The position numbers and the translations under genes are program-made. From contig OZ241868.1 of assembly GCA_965202905.1 (NCBI GenBank), forward strand, positions 1 through 64,000: 64,000 nt of DNA, given 5' to 3'. The notes under the pieces were generated by a model. That model was given only the letters and a program-made list of their open reading frames with translations, did not search any database and was not told the DNA's origin. This DNA comes from CAYFYS01 sp965202905 (lineage in GTDB: Bacteria; Pseudomonadota; Alphaproteobacteria; MPNO01). Positions 35,584-43,739 of the stretch are shown piece after piece (position 1 is the first letter of the stretch; each line of letters starts with the position of its first letter).

Positions 35584-36657
35584 ATGCCCGTCATCGTCGC
35601 CCAGGACGATCCGATCATCCGCAACATCCAGGTGGCGCTGGACCCCGATGCGCCGCGCGACCGGGTCGATGCGATCACCGATTACTTCTCGGTCGACATG
35701 CCCGATTTCGCCCGGTGGTGCGACGAATTGCGCGGCCGGGCGAGCGGGGTGTGGCCGGCCGCGTTCCGGATGATCGAAGAACAGGCCGATTTCGCCGGCG
35801 CGCTCGGCGAGGCCGACGGCGCGATCGTCGAGACCTTCACCGTCGGCGAGGCGGATCTCGCGGCCGCGCCGCGGCTCAAGATCGTCCAGAAGTTCGGCGT
35901 CGATCTGCGCAACATCGATCTGAAGGCCTGTGCGCGCCGCGGCGTCGTGGTCAAGCCGTTGCGCCGGCGGGTCAACGGCGCGGTCGCCGAGCATGCGTTC
36001 GCGATGATGCTGGCGCTCGCCAAGCGGATCTGCGTGCTCAACGGCCGGATCGATACTGCGAGCCTCGAAGATGTCGGCTACACGCCGAAGCTGTACGATC
36101 GGCGCCATTGTGGAGCGTCCAACTGGGGCAGGGTCGGCGGGCTCGGCACGCTGGAGGGTGCGACCCTGGGCGCTTTGGGCCTGGGTGAGATCGGCCGCGA
36201 GGTGGCGCGCCGGGCCGACGCCTTCGGGATGGAGGTGCTCTATTACCAGCGCAACCGCCTGCCCGCGGATGTCGAACGCGCGCATTCGGCGCGCTATTGC
36301 GGCTTCGAGGCGCTGCTGGAGCGCTCGGACTATGTGAGCATCCAGCTTCCGGCGACGCCCGGGACGCGCAACATGATCGACGCGGCCGCATTCGCCCGGA
36401 TGAAGCCGGGCGCGTGCCTGATCAACATCTCGCGCGCCTCGATCATCGACCGGCAGGCGCTGATCGCGGCGCTCCGGAGCGGCCGGCTGGGCGGCGCCGG
36501 GCTCGACGTCTTCTGGGAGGAGCCGGCCGCGCCGGGTGATCCTCTGGTCGGCTTTCCCAACGTGATCGCCACGCCGCACACCGCGGTGGCCGCGCGCTGG
36601 AACGGTGCTGCAGACATCGAGGAGCTGGTGATGAACCTCGACGAGGCGATGCGCTGA
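35584..36657 (+). CDS. D-isomer-specific 2-hydroxyacid dehydrogenase
   Basis: 357 aa from ATG 35584, 10 bp after the flavoprotein gene. NAD-binding domain with LGALGLGEIGREVARRA (GxGxxG), substrate/catalytic region KFGVDLRNIDL, INISRASIIDRQAL with the catalytic Arg, GLDVFWEEP with the Glu and TPHTA with the His. The enzyme reduces or oxidises a D-2-hydroxy acid using NAD(P). It overlaps the next gene at CTGA, implying coupling. Confidence 0.87.
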   Translation: MPVIVAQDDPIIRNIQVALDPDAPRDRVDAITDYFSVDMPDFARWCDELRGRASGVWPAAFRMIEEQADFAGALGEADGAIVETFTVGEADLAAAPRLKIVQKFGVDLRNIDLKACARRGVVVKPLRRRVNGAVAEHAFAMMLALAKRICVLNGRIDTASLEDVGYTPKLYDRRHCGASNWGRVGGLGTLEGATLGALGLGEIGREVARRADAFGMEVLYYQRNRLPADVERAHSARYCGFEALLERSDYVSIQLPATPGTRNMIDAAAFARMKPGACLINISRASIIDRQALIAALRSGRLGGAGLDVFWEEPAAPGDPLVGFPNVIATPHTAVAARWNGAADIEELVMNLDEAMR

Positions 36658-38051
36658 GCACGACCCCCACCGAGCGGATCGCCGCGTTCGCCGCCGGGCT
36701 GCGGTTCGAGGACCTGCCGCGGCCGGTGCTCGAGCGCGGCCGGGCTCACATCCTCGATTCGCTCGGGCTTGCGATCGCCGGCGCGGGCTCCGAGCCTTGC
36801 CGCATCGTGCGCGGCCATGTCGCCGATCTCCGCGCCTCCGGCGCCGCTTCGGTCCTGGGAACCGCCGATAAGTCCGCGCCGCGGTTTGCCGCCCTGCTCA
36901 ACGGGGCGGCGATGCACGCCGACAACTTCGATGACACCAGCCCGCAGCCGAGCCCGGCGCGTAACGGCGGCATCCATGCGACTGCGGCGATCCTGTCGGC
37001 CGCGCTCGCGCTTGCCGAGGCGAGGGAGGTGGACGGCCGGGCGTTCTCGACCGCCTTCCACGCCGGCAACGAAATCGCCTGCCGGCTGAGCCACGCGATC
37101 GCGGCCCGGCATTACGACAGCGGCTTCCACTACACCGCGACGCTCAACACGTTCGGCGCGGCGGTCGCTGCGGCGATGCTGGGCGGGCTGGACGACGCCG
37201 GGATTCGCCATGCGCTCGCCTTCGCCGCGAGCGCCGCGGCGGGGGTGCGGCACAATTTCGGCTCGATGGTCGAAATCCTGCATCCCGGCCTCGCGGCCGA
37301 GGCGGGCGTGCTTGCGGCCGACTTCGCTGCGCGCGGGCTGACCGGCGGCCGCGATGCGCTCGGCGGGCGCGCCGGCTATTTCGAGGCCTCGGCCGGCGGC
37401 CTGGAAGAGGAGATTACCCTGGGCGATCCCTGGGCCTTCGTCGAGCCCGGGGTGTCGATCAAGCCGTTCCCGAGCGGCGCGCTGACCCACCCGGCGCTGA
37501 CCGGCCTGCTCGCGGTCAGGCGCGAGCGCGGGCTCTCGGCCGACGATGTCGCGGCCATCGTCGTGCGCACCAACGCGCGCATCCGCGACACGCTCGCCCA
37601 TCACGACCCCGGGACGGCGATGCAGGCGCGCTTCTCGATGGAGTTCTGTCTCGCCGCCGGTCTTGTCGAGGGCCGCGCCGGGCTGGGTGAGTTCACCGAT
37701 GCGGCCACATCGCGACCCGATATCCGCGCCGTCATGGAGCGCATCACCTTCGCCGTCTTCGAGGAACCGGGCCCGGATTACACCAACATGACGACGCTGC
37801 TCGACATCGCGCTGCGCGACGGCGAGGCCATCCATCGGCGCATCGACTGGGCGATCGGCGCGGCCCAGGCGCCGATGGCCTTCGAGGATGTCGCCGAGAA
37901 GGTCCGCGGCTGCGCCGCCCATGCCGGCTTCCCGGCCGGGCGCGCCGAGGCGTTGATCGAGACGGTCGCGGCGCTGGAGGATCTGGACGACATGGGCGCG
38001 CTGGCCCGTCTCGCAACGCCCTTTGCGCGGTCCGGGTCGGGGATGCGGTGA
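36654..38051 (+). CDS. MmgE/PrpD family protein
   Basis: The family N-terminus (TERIAAFAAGLRFEDLP) is encoded from 36654 onward, in a CTG codon overlapping the preceding TGA; the first conventional in-frame start is GTG 36726, which would remove conserved residues. I therefore place the start at 36654 with moderate certainty (465 aa). Conserved text: ILDSLGLAIAGAG, HADNFDDTSP, NGGIHATAAILSAALALAEA and FPSGALTHPAL. The family includes 2-methylcitrate dehydratase and cis-aconitate decarboxylase. With the TcuA-like and hydroxyacid dehydrogenase genes upstream it fits a tricarboxylic acid breakdown route. Confidence 0.82.
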   Translation: MSTTPTERIAAFAAGLRFEDLPRPVLERGRAHILDSLGLAIAGAGSEPCRIVRGHVADLRASGAASVLGTADKSAPRFAALLNGAAMHADNFDDTSPQPSPARNGGIHATAAILSAALALAEAREVDGRAFSTAFHAGNEIACRLSHAIAARHYDSGFHYTATLNTFGAAVAAAMLGGLDDAGIRHALAFAASAAAGVRHNFGSMVEILHPGLAAEAGVLAADFAARGLTGGRDALGGRAGYFEASAGGLEEEITLGDPWAFVEPGVSIKPFPSGALTHPALTGLLAVRRERGLSADDVAAIVVRTNARIRDTLAHHDPGTAMQARFSMEFCLAAGLVEGRAGLGEFTDAATSRPDIRAVMERITFAVFEEPGPDYTNMTTLLDIALRDGEAIHRRIDWAIGAAQAPMAFEDVAEKVRGCAAHAGFPAGRAEALIETVAALEDLDDMGALARLATPFARSGSGMR

Positions 38052-38139
38052 TCGATTTCGGCCCCGGCGGTTGCGTGACCGTCCCGCCCGGCGCCGTCGG
38101 TGGGCTGGCCGATGAAGCCGACGGAAAAGCGCGCCACGC

Positions 38140-39207
38140 TCAGTGTAGCTGGTAGAAGTCGATCATGTTGTTGTAGAGCACGTTGCGCTTGACGGCCTCG
38201 CTATGCTCGTTCGAGGCGATGAACTCGGGCAGCTCGGTCGTCAAATCTTCCTCGGTCGGCTCGTGCGGGTAGTCCGAGGCGTAGAGGATCTTCTCCGAGC
38301 CGATGGCGTCGATAGTGTATTTGAGCCCGCGCTCGCCGAGCTCCATCGACACCCAGAAATTGTCGCCCTCGCGGATGTAATCCGAGGGCCGCTTCTTCAG
38401 CCGCTTGCGTGCCGCAGAACCGAAGATCGAATCGTACTCGTAGTCCAGCCGGTCCATCATGAACGGCACCCAGGCGCAGCCGCCTTCGAGATAGGCGATG
38501 CGCAGGCCCGGGAACTCGTCATAGACGCCGGAGAAGATGATGTCGGTGAGCTGGATCATCAGCGGAAAGGGATGCTCCAGCGCATGCACCTTGACGAACT
38601 CGTCGAAGTGGTCGAAGCCGAGCCCGCGGCTGGGCGCGCCGTGGATGGCAAGCGGCATCCGGTGTTTTTCGGCGGCCGCGAAGATCGGCCGGAAGAACGC
38701 ATCGCCGTAGGTCTTGCCCAGCCGCGTCATCGAGGGCAGCAGGCAGACCGGAAAGCGCACCCGCCCGGTCTTGCATCGCGCGATTTCCGCGGCCGCGGCC
38801 TCGGGGTCCTGGACAGGCAGCAGGCCGGCGCCGAACAGCCGCTCGTCCTGGCGGGTATAGCGGTCCTCCAGCCAGTTATTGTAGGCGATCGCGGTCGCGG
38901 TGGCCCATTCGACATCGGTGATCAGCCCCGCGCCGAGCCCGGCGGTGGGGTAGAGCACCGATCCCGCCACGCCGATCAGGTCGAGCATCTCGCGCCAGAC
39001 ATCGGCGTTGGTGTGGAAATACTTGCGCCCGGCATCCTCGGTCGAATTGATCACCCCGCGCGCCCAGCCGTCGAGGCTCGGCCAGATCCCGAAGGTTCGT
39101 TGCAGCCGGAGGTCCTTGAACCGGCCCTCATAGTACTGCAGCAACTCGTCGTCGTCCTCCAGCACATGCCCGTCGCCGTCGAAGACCGGAAAGGGATGCT
39201 TTGTCAT
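38140..39207 (-). CDS. Amidohydrolase family protein (amidohydrolase-2)
   Basis: 355 aa from ATG 39207. The N-terminal metal motif is FDGDGHVLED (D-x-H form), later AIHGAPSRG and the C-terminal ILYASDYPHEPT with the catalytic Asp. Similar to 2-amino-3-carboxymuconate semialdehyde decarboxylase-like and related catabolic decarboxylases/hydrolases. It is convergent with the PrpD operon and is the last core-type gene before the lower-GC island. Confidence 0.85.
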   Translation of the reverse strand: MTKHPFPVFDGDGHVLEDDDELLQYYEGRFKDLRLQRTFGIWPSLDGWARGVINSTEDAGRKYFHTNADVWREMLDLIGVAGSVLYPTAGLGAGLITDVEWATATAIAYNNWLEDRYTRQDERLFGAGLLPVQDPEAAAAEIARCKTGRVRFPVCLLPSMTRLGKTYGDAFFRPIFAAAEKHRMPLAIHGAPSRGLGFDHFDEFVKVHALEHPFPLMIQLTDIIFSGVYDEFPGLRIAYLEGGCAWVPFMMDRLDYEYDSIFGSAARKRLKKRPSDYIREGDNFWVSMELGERGLKYTIDAIGSEKILYASDYPHEPTEEDLTTELPEFIASNEHSEAVKRNVLYNNMIDFYQLH

Positions 39208-39488
39208 CTGCCGTCCGCCTGCCTGTCGTGAACCCGCGCCCGATCTTCGCCGGAACACGGGACCGGCACAACCGTCGCCAGCCCGATCGGGACCGGTCGC
39301 CATCGGCCGGCGATGCAATACTTGCGCCGGGCGCCGGCGCCCGGCGGCGCGGTCCGAAATGGCCAGAACGGCCTCGGGCAAAGGGCGGGCTGAAGAATGT
39401 CTCGGTTGATCCACCAGGTGCGACGACTCCCGGCTCGCTCCCCGTGTCGGTTGTCGTCAACGAGTTTGTTGACAATGAGTAATTCTCA
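39208..39488. other. Intergenic boundary between catabolic region and island
   Basis: 281 bp with no convincing gene. Near the island edge it carries two inverted repeats: gtcaac...gttgac (39449-39471, six-base spacer) and the imperfect palindrome aatgagtaattctcatt (39474-39490) that runs into the helicase stop region. Either could be an operator for the amidohydrolase gene or a short termination structure; neither is demonstrated. Confidence 0.35.
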
Positions 39489-42400
39489 TTACCGGCGCTT
39501 CTTATCGAGAACCTCCAGCGCCTGCTTCCTGTTCAGGTATGGATGCGCGAACTGATTGCGGTAACTGCGAAGGCAACCGTAACAGCTCGAATCGCAGCCG
39601 CATCTGCCCTGGACGCGCTCCCCCGCGTTGCGGAGCATTTCGTCGAAGATGTTCTCCTGCTCCAGCTGCGCCACCAGCCCGGCGCCGCCGGGCACGTTGT
39701 CGTACAGCACGATCGCGGATTCGTCTTTCTCGCCGCCACGGGTAATCGTCGTATTCAGATCGGTATCCGGAACATCCAGAGCCTCCGCCGCGCCGAGCAG
39801 AACGGCGTAGGCGACGGAATAGGTGAGCCACTCGCCGGTCAGTCCCGGAAACTGCAAGCGCGTAACGTCGGTAACCAATTCATGGCCAAGCGAAAACTGT
39901 TCCAGAGTGCCCCTGCACTCCGAGCTCGAAGGCGATTTGTGCTCGCCTTTCCGTTCTGTCATGTGCGCGCCACAGGACCGGCAGATGTAGAAACCCCCTT
40001 TCTTTCGGCCTTCGCACAGGATGACCAAGGTTCCCGGCGAAGCCTTTGTGACCTGTACGCCTTGGATGTCTGTCGTTTCCAATTGGATACCGCTGTCGAA
40101 GCCCCGAAAGAAAGGCCGCGTCGTATACAGGCGCCGCACCCGCCGTTGAGGCTTCTCGGGTTTCTCGAACAACGGCGTTACGAAACCGAACTCAGGGATC
40201 AGGTACTTCCGCCCGCCGCCGGGCGGCGCATTTGGATCGTTTTCATTCCATTGTGTGAAACTCTGCGCGTCTTTATACTGGTAGCGGCGAACAGGCCATG
40301 CCTTATCGACGACCGCTTTCACGCCACAGGATTTCCATTCCAGTTTGTTGGCGACCACCTTGGTGCCGGGCGCGTACTCGGCGATGGCCTGGGAAAGATC
40401 CCGATGGAGCGTAATGCGGTTCGCGCTGCCGTCTACGGAACGAGTTTCGAGTTCCACGACATCCACGGGAAACCCGTATTTCGGGATAACGGCCTTGCGT
40501 GACAAGAAGTTCAAAGTTTGCTCGCCAGCAATGGTATTCATACGTTTCTCCAGCTGTCTAACCTTGGTCGTCCAGCGCGGAGGTTTGTCATCAATGAGGT
40601 TTTGTTCTGCCTTCAACATCTCGGTGTAGTCCGCGCAGACTTCCGCTTCCATATCGGCGAAGCGGCTCCCCGGCCCGGCGATGTTGTCGATCCAGGCATC
40701 GTCCCCGAGCCCGGTTCGCTCATGCATGTCGGTCGGCACGATCCTGCGCAAGGATTCCTTCAGCGCGTGGCTGTCATTACAAAATTCCTTCAGGTCTGTG
40801 GCGGCGCGAGGGTTCGACCAGTCGCCAACAAAGCCCTTCACATCTTTGAAACGCTCCCCGTTCTCCCGGAAGAACGCGGACAGGGCGGTGGCGACCATGT
40901 GCCGAGAGACGATCTTGTGGTTCGTCATCCGCAATCGGGGCGGGCGCACCCTGCCTTCGATCACACGGCCTTTAGGGTCTTCGTAGTGATACAGATCGTG
41001 CGGGTTGCGGCGGCAGTAGGTCAGCGCCAGGCCGGGGGTATCGCGCCGTCCGGCCCGCCCGGCCCGCTGGGTGTAGTTGAACGGCTCCGGCGGCACGTTG
41101 CGCAGGAACGCGGCTTCCAGGTCACCCAGATCGACGCCGACCTCGAACGTGGTCGAGGAGCTTAGAAGATGGATATCGCCTTTCTTGAATCTGTCTTGCC
41201 GCTCGCGCGCCGCGTTGCTTTCAATCTGCGCGGTATGCTCCTCAGCCCGCAGGACGGGCGGTAAACCGGCGCTTTCATAGAGGATTCGATAATGGTTCCC
41301 CTCAAGGTTTCTGTGGTTAGGTGACAGCCCGCCAGGGCAACCATTCCGAGGACAGACGCCGCGAATGTTATGGATGGTCAAGCTTGCGCAGGTGTCGCAC
41401 GCCCAAATCTCTTCCGGCGCGGCAGGCTTGACCCGCAGCCAGCGCTGGTTGAGACGGAAGGTCTCGTCCAGCTTTGCGCGTGAAAGAACGTAATCCGCTT
41501 CCCCGTGTTTTTGATCTCGATCCCGCAACGCACGCCATACATCCTTCATGATCTCCGCCGATGGCTTCTCGCGCTCGGACAGGCCGCTATCGGCGAGCAG
41601 CCGGCAAAGGAAATGTCCCACGACCGCAGATCGAGGACCGCCCCATTGGGAGACGTATCTCCGCTTGCCGGGCGCAGCCTTGCTGTAAGCCCGTTGCGGC
41701 CAAGGCGATACATCGCTCCATACCGGTGTCCCGGCGCCTTCCGGCAGACTCATCGCGCGGCGCAGGCGCAACTCGTCCAGGAGATATCCGATCAGGCGGC
41801 GCGCCTCGTCCTCGGTCAGGTTCCAGGGCGGCTGTCGCATGGCTTTCGGCAATTCCAAATCATCGGGAAGCCGGACGAACCACGTGACCAGACCGACGCC
41901 GCCCAACGACAGCCTTCTCTCGTCCGTCAGCGCCTCGCGCAGGATCGAGGTCAGCACCCGCCGGTTTTTGCCCTCTCCGGTCTCCGAGGCCCCGAACAGG
42001 CCGGCTTGCTCCCATTGCTTGAGCAGCCGGTTTTCGAGATCGTCGATGGACAGGCCTTCTTTCGCCACATTGCCTGCTTTGATCGCCCGCAGGATGAGAT
42101 TGCGGTCACGCAGTTTTTCGTAGGAATCCTCGGCGTACCAAGCGAAGAACGCCGCCTCCTGGCGGCTGTCGGCGAACGCCAGCACCCTGCGCTTGTCTTC
42201 CGGCAGCAATTCGTGCAGGGCGGTGGCGATGACGGCGTTGGGGCCGTCAGAGCCATGCACGATCTCCTGCACCGGGTCGCCGACGCCGCCGCGCTCGTAG
42301 CCGCAGGTCTCGCATTGTTTCAGTTGATCGGCATGGTCCTTGTCGGACTCGCACTTCTTTACCCGAACCGCCGCGCCGCATCCGCATGACGGGACAGATT

Positions 42401-43739
42401 TCGAGAGCGTTCCGCAGCACCGGCACAACAGGTCGTCCCCGTCCCCCGTCGGCCCATCCTCTTTGGGAAGGTAGTAGTCCACGCCGAAGCTAAGCTGACT
42501 GGGGTCTCGGACGGCCTCCTCCAGCTTTCCGCCCCGCTCCCGGCCAACGTAGTAGTGCTGACCGCACTCGCGGCACAGGGCGATTTCCAACGGCTCCGTG
42601 GGCGACCCATCTTCACCTTCGCTCTTGCGGTTGAGCACGATGGCGTCCGCGCCGTCCCTGTGAACGAGGAACGCCCCTTCGAGCGCGCGCAGAAAGGCGT
42701 GGTAGCGACGTGGGGGCCCGTCGCCGTCCGTCGGTCGTGAGTCGCTGAAAATGACGCCGGGCGCCGCAAAGGGTTCCCCGAAGAGTTCCTTGGCAAACTC
42801 CGCAACCGCTTGCTTGTCTTCCTCCCCCTCGCCGGAGGAGATCGTCGCGCTGGTGGCGATGCAGCGAAACGGATCTTGGCGTCCGCCATCGCGCAGGCGC
42901 TGCTTGAGGCGCCGGATCAGCATGCCCATCTCCATGCCCTTGGCGCCCCGGTACTGATGCGCCTCGTCGAGCACGATGAACTGCCAGCGCGCGCCCCGGC
43001 CGCCATCGAACAGCGGGCTGTCGTCGGGACGGATGAGCAGGTACTCCAGCATGGAGTAGTTGGTCAGCAGGATATGAGGCGGGTTGTTTCGCATTTCATT
43101 GCGGAAGACGCGCTCGCCTGCCATACGGTCTTCCGCCCGCGTGGCGATTTTGCGCAAAGAATCTTTGGCGTCTTCGGGCGTCTGGCCGATATACTGTCCG
43201 AATGTCGGTTTGAATCCGGATGCGGCGTCGCGCAGTGTCTCACAGAGTTTTCCAAGGCGATCGCGCTGGTCGTTGGCGAGCGCGTTCATCGGGTAGAGGA
43301 TCATGGCCCGCACGCCCGGTTTTTCAAGCTCGCCGGCAAGATGCTGGCGGTACAGCTCGAACAGGATCGGGTAGAGAAAGCTCTCGGTCTTGCCGCTGGC
43401 GGTGCCCGTGGCGACGACGATATTCCGGTCTTCGATATGCGTAGCGCGGATGGCGCGCTCTTGATGCACATATAACTTACGGTCGATCAGCGCCGGAAGG
43501 AGACCTTCGCTCTCGTCCGGGAAACACGCCCGCGCCAAGGCTCGCGCTGTTGATCCGGTCTCAAAGCCCCGATCGGGTTCGGGGAAAGGGCCTTTCAGCA
43601 GACTCCCTTCTTCTTTCAGGGCCGCCTCGAATGAGGCCCGAAGTTCGGGTTCCTTGAAGAAAAAGGAGGTCTTCAGGTAGTTCTCGTAACGTTGGCGTAT
43701 CTTCTCAGGCCACTGCCGCACATCGCTTGCATCAGTCAT
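39489..43739 (-). CDS. Large DEAD/DEAH-box helicase with C-terminal DUF1998/MZB-type domain
   Basis: 1416 aa from ATG 43739, preceded by GGGAGG seven bases upstream inside the 3' end of the partner gene, whose stop it overlaps by 8 bases. Helicase motifs: Walker A ATGTASGKTES (about 110-120), DEAH (258-261), SAT (297-299), and motif VI QRAGRAGRR. Cys pairs for zinc lie in CRECGQHYY, CRCCG and CDTCASL. The C-terminus has DNVPGGAGLVAQLEQ then CGCDSSCYGCLRSYRNQ, the four-Cys MrfA/DUF1998 cluster. Such proteins occur in MrfAB repair and in defence systems such as DISARM, Druantia and Dpd. The partner gene does not match any of these as far as I can tell. Predicted ATP-dependent nucleic-acid translocase. 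Confidence 0.88.
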   Translation of the reverse strand: MTDASDVRQWPEKIRQRYENYLKTSFFFKEPELRASFEAALKEEGSLLKGPFPEPDRGFETGSTARALARACFPDESEGLLPALIDRKLYVHQERAIRATHIEDRNIVVATGTASGKTESFLYPILFELYRQHLAGELEKPGVRAMILYPMNALANDQRDRLGKLCETLRDAASGFKPTFGQYIGQTPEDAKDSLRKIATRAEDRMAGERVFRNEMRNNPPHILLTNYSMLEYLLIRPDDSPLFDGGRGARWQFIVLDEAHQYRGAKGMEMGMLIRRLKQRLRDGGRQDPFRCIATSATISSGEGEEDKQAVAEFAKELFGEPFAAPGVIFSDSRPTDGDGPPRRYHAFLRALEGAFLVHRDGADAIVLNRKSEGEDGSPTEPLEIALCRECGQHYYVGRERGGKLEEAVRDPSQLSFGVDYYLPKEDGPTGDGDDLLCRCCGTLSKSVPSCGCGAAVRVKKCESDKDHADQLKQCETCGYERGGVGDPVQEIVHGSDGPNAVIATALHELLPEDKRRVLAFADSRQEAAFFAWYAEDSYEKLRDRNLILRAIKAGNVAKEGLSIDDLENRLLKQWEQAGLFGASETGEGKNRRVLTSILREALTDERRLSLGGVGLVTWFVRLPDDLELPKAMRQPPWNLTEDEARRLIGYLLDELRLRRAMSLPEGAGTPVWSDVSPWPQRAYSKAAPGKRRYVSQWGGPRSAVVGHFLCRLLADSGLSEREKPSAEIMKDVWRALRDRDQKHGEADYVLSRAKLDETFRLNQRWLRVKPAAPEEIWACDTCASLTIHNIRGVCPRNGCPGGLSPNHRNLEGNHYRILYESAGLPPVLRAEEHTAQIESNAARERQDRFKKGDIHLLSSSTTFEVGVDLGDLEAAFLRNVPPEPFNYTQRAGRAGRRDTPGLALTYCRRNPHDLYHYEDPKGRVIEGRVRPPRLRMTNHKIVSRHMVATALSAFFRENGERFKDVKGFVGDWSNPRAATDLKEFCNDSHALKESLRRIVPTDMHERTGLGDDAWIDNIAGPGSRFADMEAEVCADYTEMLKAEQNLIDDKPPRWTTKVRQLEKRMNTIAGEQTLNFLSRKAVIPKYGFPVDVVELETRSVDGSANRITLHRDLSQAIAEYAPGTKVVANKLEWKSCGVKAVVDKAWPVRRYQYKDAQSFTQWNENDPNAPPGGGRKYLIPEFGFVTPLFEKPEKPQRRVRRLYTTRPFFRGFDSGIQLETTDIQGVQVTKASPGTLVILCEGRKKGGFYICRSCGAHMTERKGEHKSPSSSECRGTLEQFSLGHELVTDVTRLQFPGLTGEWLTYSVAYAVLLGAAEALDVPDTDLNTTITRGGEKDESAIVLYDNVPGGAGLVAQLEQENIFDEMLRNAGERVQGRCGCDSSCYGCLRSYRNQFAHPYLNRKQALEVLDKKRR